Source of the DNA: Bacteroidota bacterium
GTDB taxonomy: Bacteria; Bacteroidota; Bacteroidia; Bacteroidales; JADFUO01
Assembly (NCBI GenBank): GCA_015222115.1
Contig: JADFUO010000427.1
Coordinates: 1-10,420 of the forward strand
Direction: 5' to 3'
DNA: 10,420 bases
The translations under genes and the position numbers were made by a program. Every line of letters starts with the position of its first letter. Positions within the stretch are counted from its first letter, which is position 1. Positions 1-7,843 of this stretch are shown piece by piece. The notes under the pieces were generated by a model, which saw nothing but the letters and a program-made list of their open reading frames with translations, did no database searches and was not told the DNA's origin.

Positions 1-1094
1 AGCTTATCAGCAGATTTTTGCCAATTAAATTCCTGTCTTCTTTTTTGCCCTTTTAAAATTAAGTTTTCACGGAGCTTTTTATCATAGTTAATTTTTTTCA
101 TTGCTTCGGCAATTGAATCAATTGAAAACGGATCAACTAATAATGCAGCATCACCGGCTATTTCAGGCATTGAAGTTACATTTGAAGTTATTACAGGCAC
201 ATCGCAGTAGAATGCTTCAACAATCGGAATTCCAAAACCTTCAAAATATGAAACATAAGTTAATGCCAAAGCCGAACCAACTACTTGATATAGCTTTTCT
301 GCAGATAATCTGTCGGTGAAAATCACTTCGTTTTTAAACTGCATCTGATTATATACTTCCCTGATTTTGTCTGTCCACCACATTTTTTCTCCAACAATCA
401 CAAGCTTGGTTTCTGTATGATTTGTTTTTCTGAACTTATCAAAAGCTTTGAAAAGATTTACAAGATTTTTTCGCGGATGCAAGGCACCGACAAAAACAAA
501 ATATGACTTTCCCTGAGTATATTTTTCCCTGATAGCTTTTTGGGTTGATTTATTAACAGGTTTGAAATTTTCGTTTGCTCCGTTATAAACCACATCAATT
601 TTATTCGCAGCAACCGAATATTGTTTGATAATATCCTGTTTTGAAAATTCGGAAACAGTAACTATTCTCATAGCTTTATGAGCATATTTCGGGAAATAAT
701 ATTTATAATGTTTTCTTTTCAAAAAAGGCAGGTCATTTGGATAATGTTCAAAGTTCAGATCATGGAAAACAGCAATTGACGGAACATCCGATGATAATGA
801 CAAGTATCCGTCGGGTGAAAGAAATAAGTCTGCTTTAATTTTTTTTAAAACTCTTGGTATTGCATGCTCAAACCATAAATAAAATAAAAATGGATGCCTT
901 GCTTGCGGAGGGGTTACTATTGGTTTAACATTTTCGGAAAAAATATATTCATCATTATATTTTCTGTCAAAAATAAAATAGAAGTTATGCTCAGGATGTT
1001 GGGTTGTAATCCTTTTTAAAGTTTCATAAGCTACCCAGCCTATTCCTTCTAACTTGTCTTTAATTAATAACCGTGTGTTGACTGCTATTTTCAA
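1..1094 (-). CDS. GT4-family glycosyltransferase, 3' end cut by window edge
   Basis: I translated this frame by hand: 364 codons are present and the frame is still open at base 1. The product is a cytoplasmic or membrane-associated retaining glycosyltransferase that would move a sugar from a nucleotide donor to a lipid-linked glycan. The N-terminus reads KIAVNTRLL followed by the GIGW loop near residue 17, typical of GT4 enzymes. The C-terminal donor domain shows GALHPRKN near 203-210 and the EX7E motif EGFGIPIVE at 285-293, followed by SMPEIAGDAALLVDP. A TAG stop lies four codons upstream of the TTG at 1094-1092, and no ATG sits near the conserved N-terminus, so TTG is the likely start. The gene is divergent from the flippase gene, which fits a role in building the exported repeat unit. 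Donor and acceptor sugars cannot be read from the sequence. Only the last few residues should be missing. Confidence 0.93.
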   Translation of the reverse strand, partial: MKIAVNTRLLIKDKLEGIGWVAYETLKRITTQHPEHNFYFIFDRKYNDEYIFSENVKPIVTPPQARHPFLFYLWFEHAIPRVLKKIKADLFLSPDGYLSLSSDVPSIAVFHDLNFEHYPNDLPFLKRKHYKYYFPKYAHKAMRIVTVSEFSKQDIIKQYSVAANKIDVVYNGANENFKPVNKSTQKAIREKYTQGKSYFVFVGALHPRKNLVNLFKAFDKFRKTNHTETKLVIVGEKMWWTDKIREVYNQMQFKNEVIFTDRLSAEKLYQVVGSALALTYVSYFEGFGIPIVEAFYCDVPVITSNVTSMPEIAGDAALLVDPFSIDSIAEAMKKINYDKKLRENLILKGQKRRQEFNWQKSADK

Positions 1095-1147
1095 ACCGTA
1101 AAACTAAATCTGTGATTAATATTTTAATAAAAACCCGAATATTTATA

Positions 1148-1167
1148 ATAAATTTGCACAAATTTAT
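1148..1167. promoter_or_regulatory. Palindrome with two opposed TAnnTTTG promoter boxes
   Basis: A perfect 9-base inverted repeat with a 2-base spacer (ATAAATTTG-CA-CAAATTTAT) lies between the divergent glycosyltransferase and flippase genes. Each arm holds TAAATTTG, a match to the Bacteroidota -7 box TAnnTTTG, one at 1149-1156 on the plus strand and one at 1159-1166 on the minus strand. Transcription would start a few bases past each box, giving leaders of roughly 17 bases for the flippase and roughly 58 bases for the glycosyltransferase. No good -33 TTTG is seen on the plus side, and only a TTTC-like match on the minus side, so promoter activity is inferred. Confidence 0.5.
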
Positions 1168-1179
1168 AATTTTTTCAAG

Positions 1180-2622
1180 ATGCAACGAAAATTTCTGACT
1201 AATCTTGCACTGCTTTTATTTCTTAATTTTCTTATCAAACCATTTTGGATACTTGGGATTGACAGAACGGTTCAGAATGTTGTAGGATTGGAAGACTATG
1301 GTTTTTATTTTGTTGTTTTTAATTTTTCACTTATTTTTAATATTCTGCTTGATTTTGGGATTACTAATTTTAATAACCGGAATATTGCCCAGCATAATTT
1401 TCTTCTGAACAAATATTTTTCAAGTATAGTTTTATTAAAATTACTTTTGTCTGTTGTTTATGTGATCGTGATATTTTCGATAGCATTAATAATGGGTTGG
1501 GATAAACAACAATTAATATTATTGTGCTTTCTCGCTTTCAATCAATTCTTGCTTTCTTTTGTTCTTTATTTGCGGTCAAATATTTCGGGATTGCTTCTTT
1601 TTAAAACAGATAGTGTTTTATCAGTTCTTGACAGAATGCTAATGATCATTATATGCGGAGTTCTGCTCTGGGGAAACGTTACTGACCGAAAATTTCAAAT
1701 TGAATGGTTTGTTTATGCTCAAAGCTCTGCATATATTCTAACAGCTTTAACAGCTTTAATTATTGTTATTAAAAAAGCTCATTTTAAACGACTTAAATGG
1801 AACCGCCCATTCTTTATTTTGATAATAAAGCAAAGTTTTCCGTTTGCTGTGCTTATATTCTTAATGACTTGTTATAACAGGGTAGATTCAATAATGCTTG
1901 AGATTTTATTGCCCGAAGATATTGGTAATGAGCAGGCAGGTGTATATGCTCATGGCTTTCGTTTATTAGATGCTTCAAATATGATAGCATTTTTATTTGC
2001 TGTGCTTCTACTGCCGATTTTTTCAAAAATGATAAAAATGAAAGAGTCTGTCGAACAGTTAGTGAAATTAGCTTTTACATTGCTAATAACTATTTCGGTT
2101 ATTGTTGCAGCAGGATCATTCTTTTATTCGTATGAGTTGATGGAATTGCTTTATGATTCTGAAATTACTGAATCGGCAGAAGTATTCAAGCTGATAATGG
2201 GAGGTTTTATTGCAATTTCAACCACTTATGTTTTTGGTACTTTACTGACAGCTAATGGAAGTCTTAAACAATTAAATATTGTTGCAGCTGGCGGTGTGTT
2301 ATTAAATCTTATTTTAAATATAATTTTGGTTCCGAAATTACTTGCTGTTGGTTCTGCTTATGCAAGTCTTATAACACAATTTATTATTGCAATCATTCAG
2401 GTTATAATTGTTCAAAGTATTTTTAAGTTTAAAATAAACTATAAGTTTTTGCTGAGTATTGTGTTTTTTATCCCCGGTGTAATATTAATTAACGTTTTGT
2501 CGAAAAAACTGCAATTCTCATGGGAAATCAATTTTATTCTCATGGTAGCAATCTCTTTATTATATGCATTTATCTTAAAATTGATCAGTATAAAATCCTT
2601 TATTAAAATTCTTAAAGAATAA
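1180..2622 (+). CDS. Wzx-type oligosaccharide flippase (MOP superfamily)
   Basis: This 480-residue, almost wholly hydrophobic protein has about 12-14 predicted membrane spans spread over its whole length. That length and layout match polysaccharide flippases, which move undecaprenyl-linked repeat units from the cytoplasmic to the periplasmic face of the inner membrane. The N-terminal stretch (FLIKPFWILGIDRTVQN, 17-33, then GLEDYGFYF) is of the kind seen in Bacteroidota Wzx proteins, with charged residues in the early spans (R29, E38, D39, and R67 in FNNRNIAQ). The polar loop around CYNRVDSIMLE near residue 230 is typical of MOP transporters. The ATG at 1180 follows a TAnnTTTG box by about 24 bases and puts the first span right after the start. 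It heads a four-gene same-strand group with two length regulators and a polymerase/ligase. Substrate specificity is not readable. Confidence 0.9.
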   Translation: MQRKFLTNLALLLFLNFLIKPFWILGIDRTVQNVVGLEDYGFYFVVFNFSLIFNILLDFGITNFNNRNIAQHNFLLNKYFSSIVLLKLLLSVVYVIVIFSIALIMGWDKQQLILLCFLAFNQFLLSFVLYLRSNISGLLLFKTDSVLSVLDRMLMIIICGVLLWGNVTDRKFQIEWFVYAQSSAYILTALTALIIVIKKAHFKRLKWNRPFFILIIKQSFPFAVLIFLMTCYNRVDSIMLEILLPEDIGNEQAGVYAHGFRLLDASNMIAFLFAVLLLPIFSKMIKMKESVEQLVKLAFTLLITISVIVAAGSFFYSYELMELLYDSEITESAEVFKLIMGGFIAISTTYVFGTLLTANGSLKQLNIVAAGGVLLNLILNIILVPKLLAVGSAYASLITQFIIAIIQVIIVQSIFKFKINYKFLLSIVFFIPGVILINVLSKKLQFSWEINFILMVAISLLYAFILKLISIKSFIKILKE

Positions 2623-2627
2623 AAAGA

Positions 2628-2658
2628 TTTGTACATTAAATAAAATTTTCTATTTTTG
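2628..2658 (+). promoter_or_regulatory. Bacteroidota-type promoter for the first chain-length gene
   Basis: TTTG at 2628-2631 is followed, after exactly 19 bases, by TATTTTTG at 2651-2658. This matches the Bacteroidota consensus TTTG-N19-TAnnTTTG at both boxes. Transcription would begin near 2664, about 24 bases before the ATG at 2688. The promoter starts just after the flippase stop codon at 2620-2622, so the length-control and polymerase/ligase genes may be transcribed apart from the flippase. Confidence 0.7.
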
Positions 2659-2687
2659 CTCTCTTTTATAAAAGAAAAAAAAATATT

Positions 2688-3725
2688 ATGATAAACCAGT
2701 TAAAAGAAAACGGTGATTTCGATTCAGCAAATTTTGTTTCTTTCTTGTATAAATGGCGAAAACCGTTGATAGTTATTTCAGCAGTTGCTTTGGTGGCTTC
2801 TTTAATTTTTTCTTCATCATTTTTCATCACTCCTCTTTACAAATCAACAGTTGTATTATTTCCAACATCAAGTAGTTCTATTTCAAAAGCTTTATTAAGT
2901 GAGACTTATGGCGGGAAACAGGATATTCTTGAATTTGGTGAGGATGAGCAAACAGAACAAATGCTGCAGATTTTAAACTCAAATATGATTAGAGACAGGA
3001 TCGTAAAAAAGTTTAACCTGATGGAGCACTATGATATTGATAGTACATCAAAATATAAGAATACTAAATTATTTAACGAATACGAAGATAATATAAAATT
3101 CAGACGGACAGAATTCATGGCAGTAAAAATAACTGTTTATGACAAAAATCCTCAAACAGCAGCCGATATTGCAAATAATATTGCCGAATTGCTTGATTCT
3201 ACAAAAATTTATATGCAGAAAGAAAGGGCAATAAAAGGATTTAAGATTGTTGAAGCTGAGTATTTAAAACTGAAGAATGAAATCAGTCAAATGGAAGATT
3301 CTTTAACAGTTCTTAGAAAACTTGGTGTTCATGATTATGAGTCGCAATCGGAAATGATTAACAGGCAATTAGCTATTGAACTGGCTAAAGGAAATACTCC
3401 TGCAATTAAAAGATTAGAAAAAAAGCTTAATACCCTTGCTTTATATGGAGGTCCTTATGTGTCGTTAAGAGATGCTCTGGAACATGAAAAAAAGCAATTA
3501 AGTCTGATAAAATCAAAATACGAAGAAGCAAAAGTTGATGCTGAAGAAAGTCTGCCTCAGAAATTTGTTGTTAATTATGCTTATAAGGCTGAAAGAAAAT
3601 CTTTCCCGGTAAGATGGGTTATTGTTGTTATTTCTACTTTTTCTGCATTTATTCTTAGTGTTTTGTTAATAATTGATTTGGAAAATATTTATAAACACAG
3701 AAAAAAAAAAGAAACCGTTCAATAA
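2688..3725 (+). CDS. Wzz/PCP-type polysaccharide chain-length regulator, first copy
   Basis: The 345-residue product has the layout of a polysaccharide co-polymerase. One membrane span lies at about 26-48, followed by the family signature ITPLYKSTVVLFP at 47-59. A periplasmic region of about 260 residues with coiled-coil stretches near 185-215 and 260-285 follows, and a second span lies at about 310-330 after the FPVRW motif. A basic tail (KHRKKK) ends on the cytoplasmic side. Such proteins form oligomers in the inner membrane and set the modal length of Wzy-made polymers. There is no cytoplasmic tyrosine-kinase domain, so it is not a Wzc-type protein. Residues 66-85 or so (ISKALLSETYGGKQDILEF) form a segment absent from the next gene. 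A good promoter stands upstream. The gene could serve an O-antigen or a capsule; the sequence does not decide. Confidence 0.9.
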   Translation: MINQLKENGDFDSANFVSFLYKWRKPLIVISAVALVASLIFSSSFFITPLYKSTVVLFPTSSSSISKALLSETYGGKQDILEFGEDEQTEQMLQILNSNMIRDRIVKKFNLMEHYDIDSTSKYKNTKLFNEYEDNIKFRRTEFMAVKITVYDKNPQTAADIANNIAELLDSTKIYMQKERAIKGFKIVEAEYLKLKNEISQMEDSLTVLRKLGVHDYESQSEMINRQLAIELAKGNTPAIKRLEKKLNTLALYGGPYVSLRDALEHEKKQLSLIKSKYEEAKVDAEESLPQKFVVNYAYKAERKSFPVRWVIVVISTFSAFILSVLLIIDLENIYKHRKKKETVQ

Positions 3726-3775
3726 AAATACATTTAAGCAAACTACGATTCAGTAAAATTAAAACAAATATAAAA

Positions 3776-4735
3776 ATGGAAAATTACTATAATAATTTTA
3801 ACCTCATAAAGTTGCTTATTAAATGGAAAATCCATTTAATAATAATTGTAATTATTTCTGTTATTTTGGCTGTAATATTTTCAAGTCCTTGGTTTATAAC
3901 ACCAAAATATAAATCTACAGCTATTGTATATCCGGCAAATATTTCACCTTATTCTGAAGAAACTGAAACCGAACAAATGCTTCAGCTTTTACAGTCAATG
4001 GATATTAAAGACAGCATTATTAAAAAGTTTGATTTGCCAAAACATTATAAAATAGATTCAAATTACAAATATTTTTATACAACCCTTCTGTATGAATATA
4101 GTCAGAATGTAAGCATTAATAAAACTCCTTATGAATCTGTTGAGATTGAAGTGTTGGACAAAGACCCTCAGATTGCCTGCGATATGGTAAACTCGATTAT
4201 TGATTTTTATAATACAATGGTAAGAAAAATGCATAATGATAAATATACTGAAGTAATAAAGATGTATAAATTTCAATTAATTAATAAAAGAAAAAGAATT
4301 GATTCATTGGAGGTAAAGTTAAAGGATTTTAGTACAAGATACGGTTTAATTGAATATGGTTCGCAGAGTGTTGAGGTTACAAGAGGGTTATTAAAAACCG
4401 TATATGGCTCCAATGCAGCCTCAATAAATACCAAAGAAGTATTAAAACTAAAAAATAATCTTCAGGAAAAAGGAGGAGAGCTGATTACATTAACCGAGAT
4501 GTTAGTTAATGAAAATAAAGAATTCAGTATTTTAAATGTTGAATATGAACAAGTTTTAAGATTTTATACTGATGAACTCACTTATGCTAATATAGTTTCC
4601 AAACCTTTTCCTGCAGATAAAAAAGCATACCCTACCAGATGGCTTATTGTTGTTTTAACTGCTATGGCAACCTTGTTTTTATCAATTGTGGTGATTTCAA
4701 TAATTGAAAATTATAAGTCATTTATCAAACAATAA
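3776..4735 (+). CDS. Wzz/PCP-type polysaccharide chain-length regulator, second copy
   Basis: This 319-residue protein is a diverged paralogue of the gene just upstream. Shared marks in the same order are ITP.YKST (41-48), ETEQMLQLL near 64-72 against QTEQMLQIL, KKFDLPKHYKIDS against KKFNLMEHYDIDS, DKDPQIACDM against DKNPQTAADI, and YPTRWLIVV against FPVRWVIVV. Spans lie at about 19-41 and 287-311 around a periplasmic region of roughly 245 residues. It lacks the approximately 25-residue segment that follows the first signature in its neighbour, and its tail is short without a kinase domain. The ATG at 3776 lies 50 bases after the previous stop, with no clear promoter in the gap, so co-transcription is likely. 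Whether it forms mixed oligomers with its neighbour or sets a separate chain length is unknown. Confidence 0.88.
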   Translation: MENYYNNFNLIKLLIKWKIHLIIIVIISVILAVIFSSPWFITPKYKSTAIVYPANISPYSEETETEQMLQLLQSMDIKDSIIKKFDLPKHYKIDSNYKYFYTTLLYEYSQNVSINKTPYESVEIEVLDKDPQIACDMVNSIIDFYNTMVRKMHNDKYTEVIKMYKFQLINKRKRIDSLEVKLKDFSTRYGLIEYGSQSVEVTRGLLKTVYGSNAASINTKEVLKLKNNLQEKGGELITLTEMLVNENKEFSILNVEYEQVLRFYTDELTYANIVSKPFPADKKAYPTRWLIVVLTAMATLFLSIVVISIIENYKSFIKQ

Positions 4736-4786
4736 AATAATATCAATAATTTTTCTTTTTAACAGACCAAATTAATTATTATAACC

Positions 4787-6226
4787 TTGACAGAAAAATT
4801 AAAATTAACATTGGTTTATACAATAAGCGTTCTTTTTATAGCGCTTAATATGTATCTTATTGTTCAGAAGGATATTTATTGGTCTTTGCTTCTTCCGATA
4901 GTATTTATAATTTTGTTTTTCTATATATTTTCGCTTGATGTTATTGTTCTTTTAATTGTATTTCTTACCCCCTTAGCAATAAATATCAGAGATTTTGATC
5001 TTGGTGTTGGAATCTCTTTGCCTACCGAACCATTAATGTTTGGTGTGTTAATAATCTTTATTTTAAAAATATTTTATGAGGGGGGCTATAGTGCAAAAAT
5101 TTTAAAACACCCTGTAACAATTGCAATACTTTTTAATCTTATATGGATATTGTTTACAAGTATAACAAGCGAAATGCCAATAGTTTCATTTAAATATCTG
5201 ATTTCAAGATTATGGTTTGTTATTCCGTTTTATTTTGTTGGGGTTATTATTTTTAAGAAATATTCCAACATTAAACTTTTTAGTTGGTTATATGTTATTC
5301 CGTTTTTATTGGTGATTGGTTATACTATTTATAATCATGCATTAAGAGGATTTGACGAGGAATCAGGGCATTGGGTAATGACACCTTTTTATAATGATCA
5401 TACAGCTTATGGAGCTATAATTGCTCTTTTTATTCCGGTGTTTTTAGGATTCTTCTTAAATTCACAATATAAAAGAACCTATAGATTATTTTCTTTAGTA
5501 ACATTTATAATTCTTACAATTGCAATCATACTTTCATATAGCAGGGCTGCATGGATCAGTCTTGCGGTTGCACTTATAGTTTATATTATTATTTTGTTGA
5601 AGATAAAATTCAGATGGATATTTTTAACAATTGCCATAATAATAGGTTCGTTTTTTACTTTCCAGAATGAAATTCTTGATACTCTTGAAAGAAACAAGCA
5701 GGATTCCTCGGCTGACTTTGTGGAACATATTCAGTCAATATCAAATATCAATACTAATGCATCCAATCTTGAAAGAATTAATCGCTGGCAGTCGGCAATA
5801 AGAATGTTTAAAGAAAGGCCTGTTTTTGGTTGGGGACCCGGTACATACCAGTTTTTTTATGCTCCGTATCAGCTATCAAGGGAAAAAACAATTATAAGCA
5901 CAAATGCCGGCGATATGGGCAATGCACATAGTGAATATATAGGACCCTTATCAGAAATGGGAATATTAGGAATGCTTTCAATTATTGTCATTGTTGTTTT
6001 GGTAATAATTACAGCTCTTAAAACATACAAGAATGCCGAAAACAGGGAAGTTAAATTTTTAAGCTTAATTACAATGCTTGGATTGATAACATATTTTGTT
6101 CATGGGTTTTTAAATAATTTTCTTGATACTGATAAAGCTTCTGTTCCGGTTTGGGGTTTTATTGCTATGATTGTTGCCCTGAATATTTATCATGCAAAAA
6201 AATCAAAAAAACTTTCTTCTGAATAG
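4787..6226 (+). CDS. O-antigen polymerase/ligase family membrane protein (Wzy or WaaL type)
   Basis: This 479-residue inner-membrane protein has about 10-12 hydrophobic spans and one large periplasmic loop (about 285-390). It joins polysaccharide repeat units on lipid carriers (Wzy) or transfers the chain to lipid A-core (WaaL). Family marks are TEPLMFG near 80-86, NDHTAYGA at 203-210, SYSRAAW at 250-256, RWQSAIRMFKERPVFGWGPG near 333-352, and AHSEYIGPLSEMGILGM at 380-396, where H381 aligns with the conserved loop histidine. The TTG at 4787 is chosen as start because a TAA lies in frame at 4760-4762 and the next ATG (residue 22) would cut off most of the first span. It is the last gene of the plus-strand group and meets the lpx operon head-on 57 bases further. 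Polymerase fits the two Wzz neighbours, but ligase cannot be excluded. Confidence 0.87.
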   Translation: MTEKLKLTLVYTISVLFIALNMYLIVQKDIYWSLLLPIVFIILFFYIFSLDVIVLLIVFLTPLAINIRDFDLGVGISLPTEPLMFGVLIIFILKIFYEGGYSAKILKHPVTIAILFNLIWILFTSITSEMPIVSFKYLISRLWFVIPFYFVGVIIFKKYSNIKLFSWLYVIPFLLVIGYTIYNHALRGFDEESGHWVMTPFYNDHTAYGAIIALFIPVFLGFFLNSQYKRTYRLFSLVTFIILTIAIILSYSRAAWISLAVALIVYIIILLKIKFRWIFLTIAIIIGSFFTFQNEILDTLERNKQDSSADFVEHIQSISNINTNASNLERINRWQSAIRMFKERPVFGWGPGTYQFFYAPYQLSREKTIISTNAGDMGNAHSEYIGPLSEMGILGMLSIIVIVVLVIITALKTYKNAENREVKFLSLITMLGLITYFVHGFLNNFLDTDKASVPVWGFIAMIVALNIYHAKKSKKLSSE

Positions 6227-6249
6227 GAAAAGTGTAGTTAAGTTCTCCT

Positions 6250-6290
6250 GTTTTCCGCATTGGGACATCCTAAACACAAATATTTATAAA
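6250..6290. repeat. 41-base dispersed repeat, copy 1
   Basis: This sequence, beginning GTTTTCCGCATTGGGA and ending CAAATATTTATAAA, recurs in the same orientation at 10294-10334 with 38 of 41 bases identical. It occupies most of the gap between the convergent polymerase/ligase and lpxD-like genes and overlaps the TAA stop (6286-6284) and the last leucine codon of the latter. Weaker similarity (11 of 16 bases) continues to 6306, inside the coding end, though this part is T-rich and may match by chance. I see no strong hairpin-plus-T-run terminator in the gap. Confidence 0.75.
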
Positions 6291-7240
6291 GGATTTTTTG
6301 AATTTTCATTAGGATAAAAAGTTTCAATAATTTCGGGAAGTCTTCTTATTGCTGCAATTTCTTTCCACATTTTTCTTGCTTCACGGGCAGGAACTCCAAA
6401 ATATGTTTTACCTTTTTCGGTTGATTTATTTATAGCTGAAGTAGCTAAAATTATTGTACCTTTTGCAATTACGATATCTTTATTTATTGCCACTCTGCCC
6501 CATAAAATCACATCATCCTCAATTCTTGTCACACCTGCAATTGCTGCATGCGAACCTATCAAACAATTTTTTCCTATGTATGTATCGTGTCCTACCTGGC
6601 AATGATTATCCATTTTTGTTTCTTTTCCGATAATTGTATCTCCGGAAACTCCTTTATCAACTGAACATAATGCCCCTATTTCAACGTTGTCTTCAATGAT
6701 AACCCTACCACAAGGTTCAAGTTTTAAGAAAGTATTTTTTCTTCGCTGGAAATAATACGGGTCTGCTCCTAAAACCGTGTTGGCATGAATTATCACATTA
6801 TTACCGATTATACAATGATCGTAAATACTGACATTGGAATGTATCAGGCAATTACTTCCGATTTTTACATGATTGCCAATAAAAACACCGGGTTGCAATA
6901 TTGTTCCTTCACCTATTTGAGCAGTTGAACTGACCGGAGCATCGCATTTTTCAAAAGGCTTGAATTTTTTAACTAAAAAAACATAATCTTTAAACGGATC
7001 TTCTGAAATTATTAATGCTTTATTATTTGTATGTTTAATTTTTTTGTTGATGATAATTGTTGTGGCTTTTGAATTTAAAGCTCTGTCATAATATTTAGGA
7101 TGGTCAACAAAGGTAAGATCACCGGGTTCAACCATGTGAATTTCGTTTAATCCGCTTATAAGAAGTCCGGGATCACCCTCAAAATCGGCATTAATCAACA
7201 GGGAGATGTCTTTTAAAGTATAAGGTGTATCAAGTTTCAT
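6284..7240 (-). CDS. lpxD: LpxD-family UDP-3-O-acylglucosamine N-acyltransferase
   Basis: This 318-residue protein has an N-terminal LpxD-type uridine-binding domain (about 1-100, with HPKYYDRALNSKATTIII at 47-64). A left-handed beta-helix of hexapeptide repeats follows (about 103-260), and the C-terminus is helical (MWKEIAAIRRLPEIIE). The enzyme adds a hydroxyacyl chain from ACP to the 2-amine of UDP-3-O-acyl-glucosamine, the third step of lipid A synthesis. H218 in DNHCQVGHD matches the catalytic histidine position of E. coli LpxD. It is slightly shorter than E. coli LpxD (about 340), and where that protein has its second conserved histidine (INGH) this one reads INKD. It is the last gene of the lpx operon, 19 bases after efp. 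Many Bacteroidota have this LpxD-like gene after efp in addition to an lpxD before lpxC, so this may be a specialised paralogue. Its last codons overlap a dispersed repeat. Confidence 0.82.
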   Translation of the reverse strand: MKLDTPYTLKDISLLINADFEGDPGLLISGLNEIHMVEPGDLTFVDHPKYYDRALNSKATTIIINKKIKHTNNKALIISEDPFKDYVFLVKKFKPFEKCDAPVSSTAQIGEGTILQPGVFIGNHVKIGSNCLIHSNVSIYDHCIIGNNVIIHANTVLGADPYYFQRRKNTFLKLEPCGRVIIEDNVEIGALCSVDKGVSGDTIIGKETKMDNHCQVGHDTYIGKNCLIGSHAAIAGVTRIEDDVILWGRVAINKDIVIAKGTIILATSAINKSTEKGKTYFGVPAREARKMWKEIAAIRRLPEIIETFYPNENSKNPL

Positions 7241-7259
7241 ATTTTAAGTTTATTACAGG

Positions 7260-7826
7260 TTATCCTTTAACACGTTCAGAGTATTCTCCTGAGCGTGTAT
7301 CAACCTTAATAATTTGGCCCTCGTTAATAAATAAAGGAACTTTAACAATAGCACCGGTTTCAACAGTTGCATCTTTAAGTGTATTGGTAGCGGTGTTACC
7401 TCTTTCACCGGGTTCGGTATAAGTTATTTTCAGTTCAACATAAGCAGGCATATCGCATGATAACGGTGTTTCGGTTTCAGTATGGAATAATACTTCAACT
7501 TGTTGGCCCTCTTTAAGAAAATCAGGAGCATTTATTAAATCTTTATCAAAGAAAGTTTGCTCAAATGTTTTGGAATTCATAAAATGATAAATACTACCGT
7601 CGTTATATAAATATTGGTAAGGTCTTCTTTCAACTCTTTGCATATTTATTTTAACACCGGCAGTAAATGTATTAGGTAATACTTTTCCTGTTTTGAGGTT
7701 CTTTAATTTGGTTCTGACAAAAGCAGGTCCTTTTCCGGGTTTTACATGTTGAAATTCAACAATAGTGTATAGTTCACCATTATGCTCAATGCATAAGCCA
7801 TTTTTAAAATCTGATGTAGTTGCCAT
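7260..7826 (-). CDS. efp: Translation elongation factor P
   Basis: The 188-residue product has the normal three-domain EF-P length and binds stalled ribosomes between the P and E sites to help form peptide bonds at proline runs. The N-terminal KOW-like domain has the loop [15 protein letters not shown] at 27-41, whose tip lysine K32 is the residue modified in other bacteria. The middle domain holds [11 protein letters not shown]. The C-terminal OB domain carries the family signature region near 140-160 ([17 protein letters not shown]) and the ending [20 protein letters not shown]. It sits 17 bases after lpxA and 19 bases before the lpxD-like gene, so it is very likely translated from the lpx operon mRNA. 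This placement is known in Bacteroidota. No modification gene is in the window, so the state of K32 is unknown. Confidence 0.97.
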   Translation of the reverse strand: MATTSDFKNGLCIEHNGELYTIVEFQHVKPGKGPAFVRTKLKNLKTGKVLPNTFTAGVKINMQRVERRPYQYLYNDGSIYHFMNSKTFEQTFFDKDLINAPDFLKEGQQVEVLFHTETETPLSCDMPAYVELKITYTEPGERGNTATNTLKDATVETGAIVKVPLFINEGQIIKVDTRSGEYSERVKG

Positions 7827-7843
7827 TTTGCTATATGTAAAAT

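Noticed and set aside
101..319. Open plus-strand frame of 72 codons
   Set aside because: It lies wholly inside and opposite to the glycosyltransferase gene, whose GT4 motifs are clear in the minus frame.
2439..2636. Open minus-strand frame opposite the end of the flippase gene
   Set aside because: It is a shadow of the flippase coding sequence with no family features.
4058..4276. Open minus-strand frame opposite the second length regulator
   Set aside because: It overlaps the clearly coding PCP frame, and its composition is that of antisense AT-rich DNA.
6227..6283. Intrinsic terminator between the convergent genes
   Set aside because: Only a 4-base ATCC/GGAT pairing and weak stems are visible, with no solid GC stem followed by a T-run on either strand.
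7225..7422. Open plus-strand frame opposite the end of efp
   Set aside because: EF-P signatures on the minus strand explain this DNA fully.
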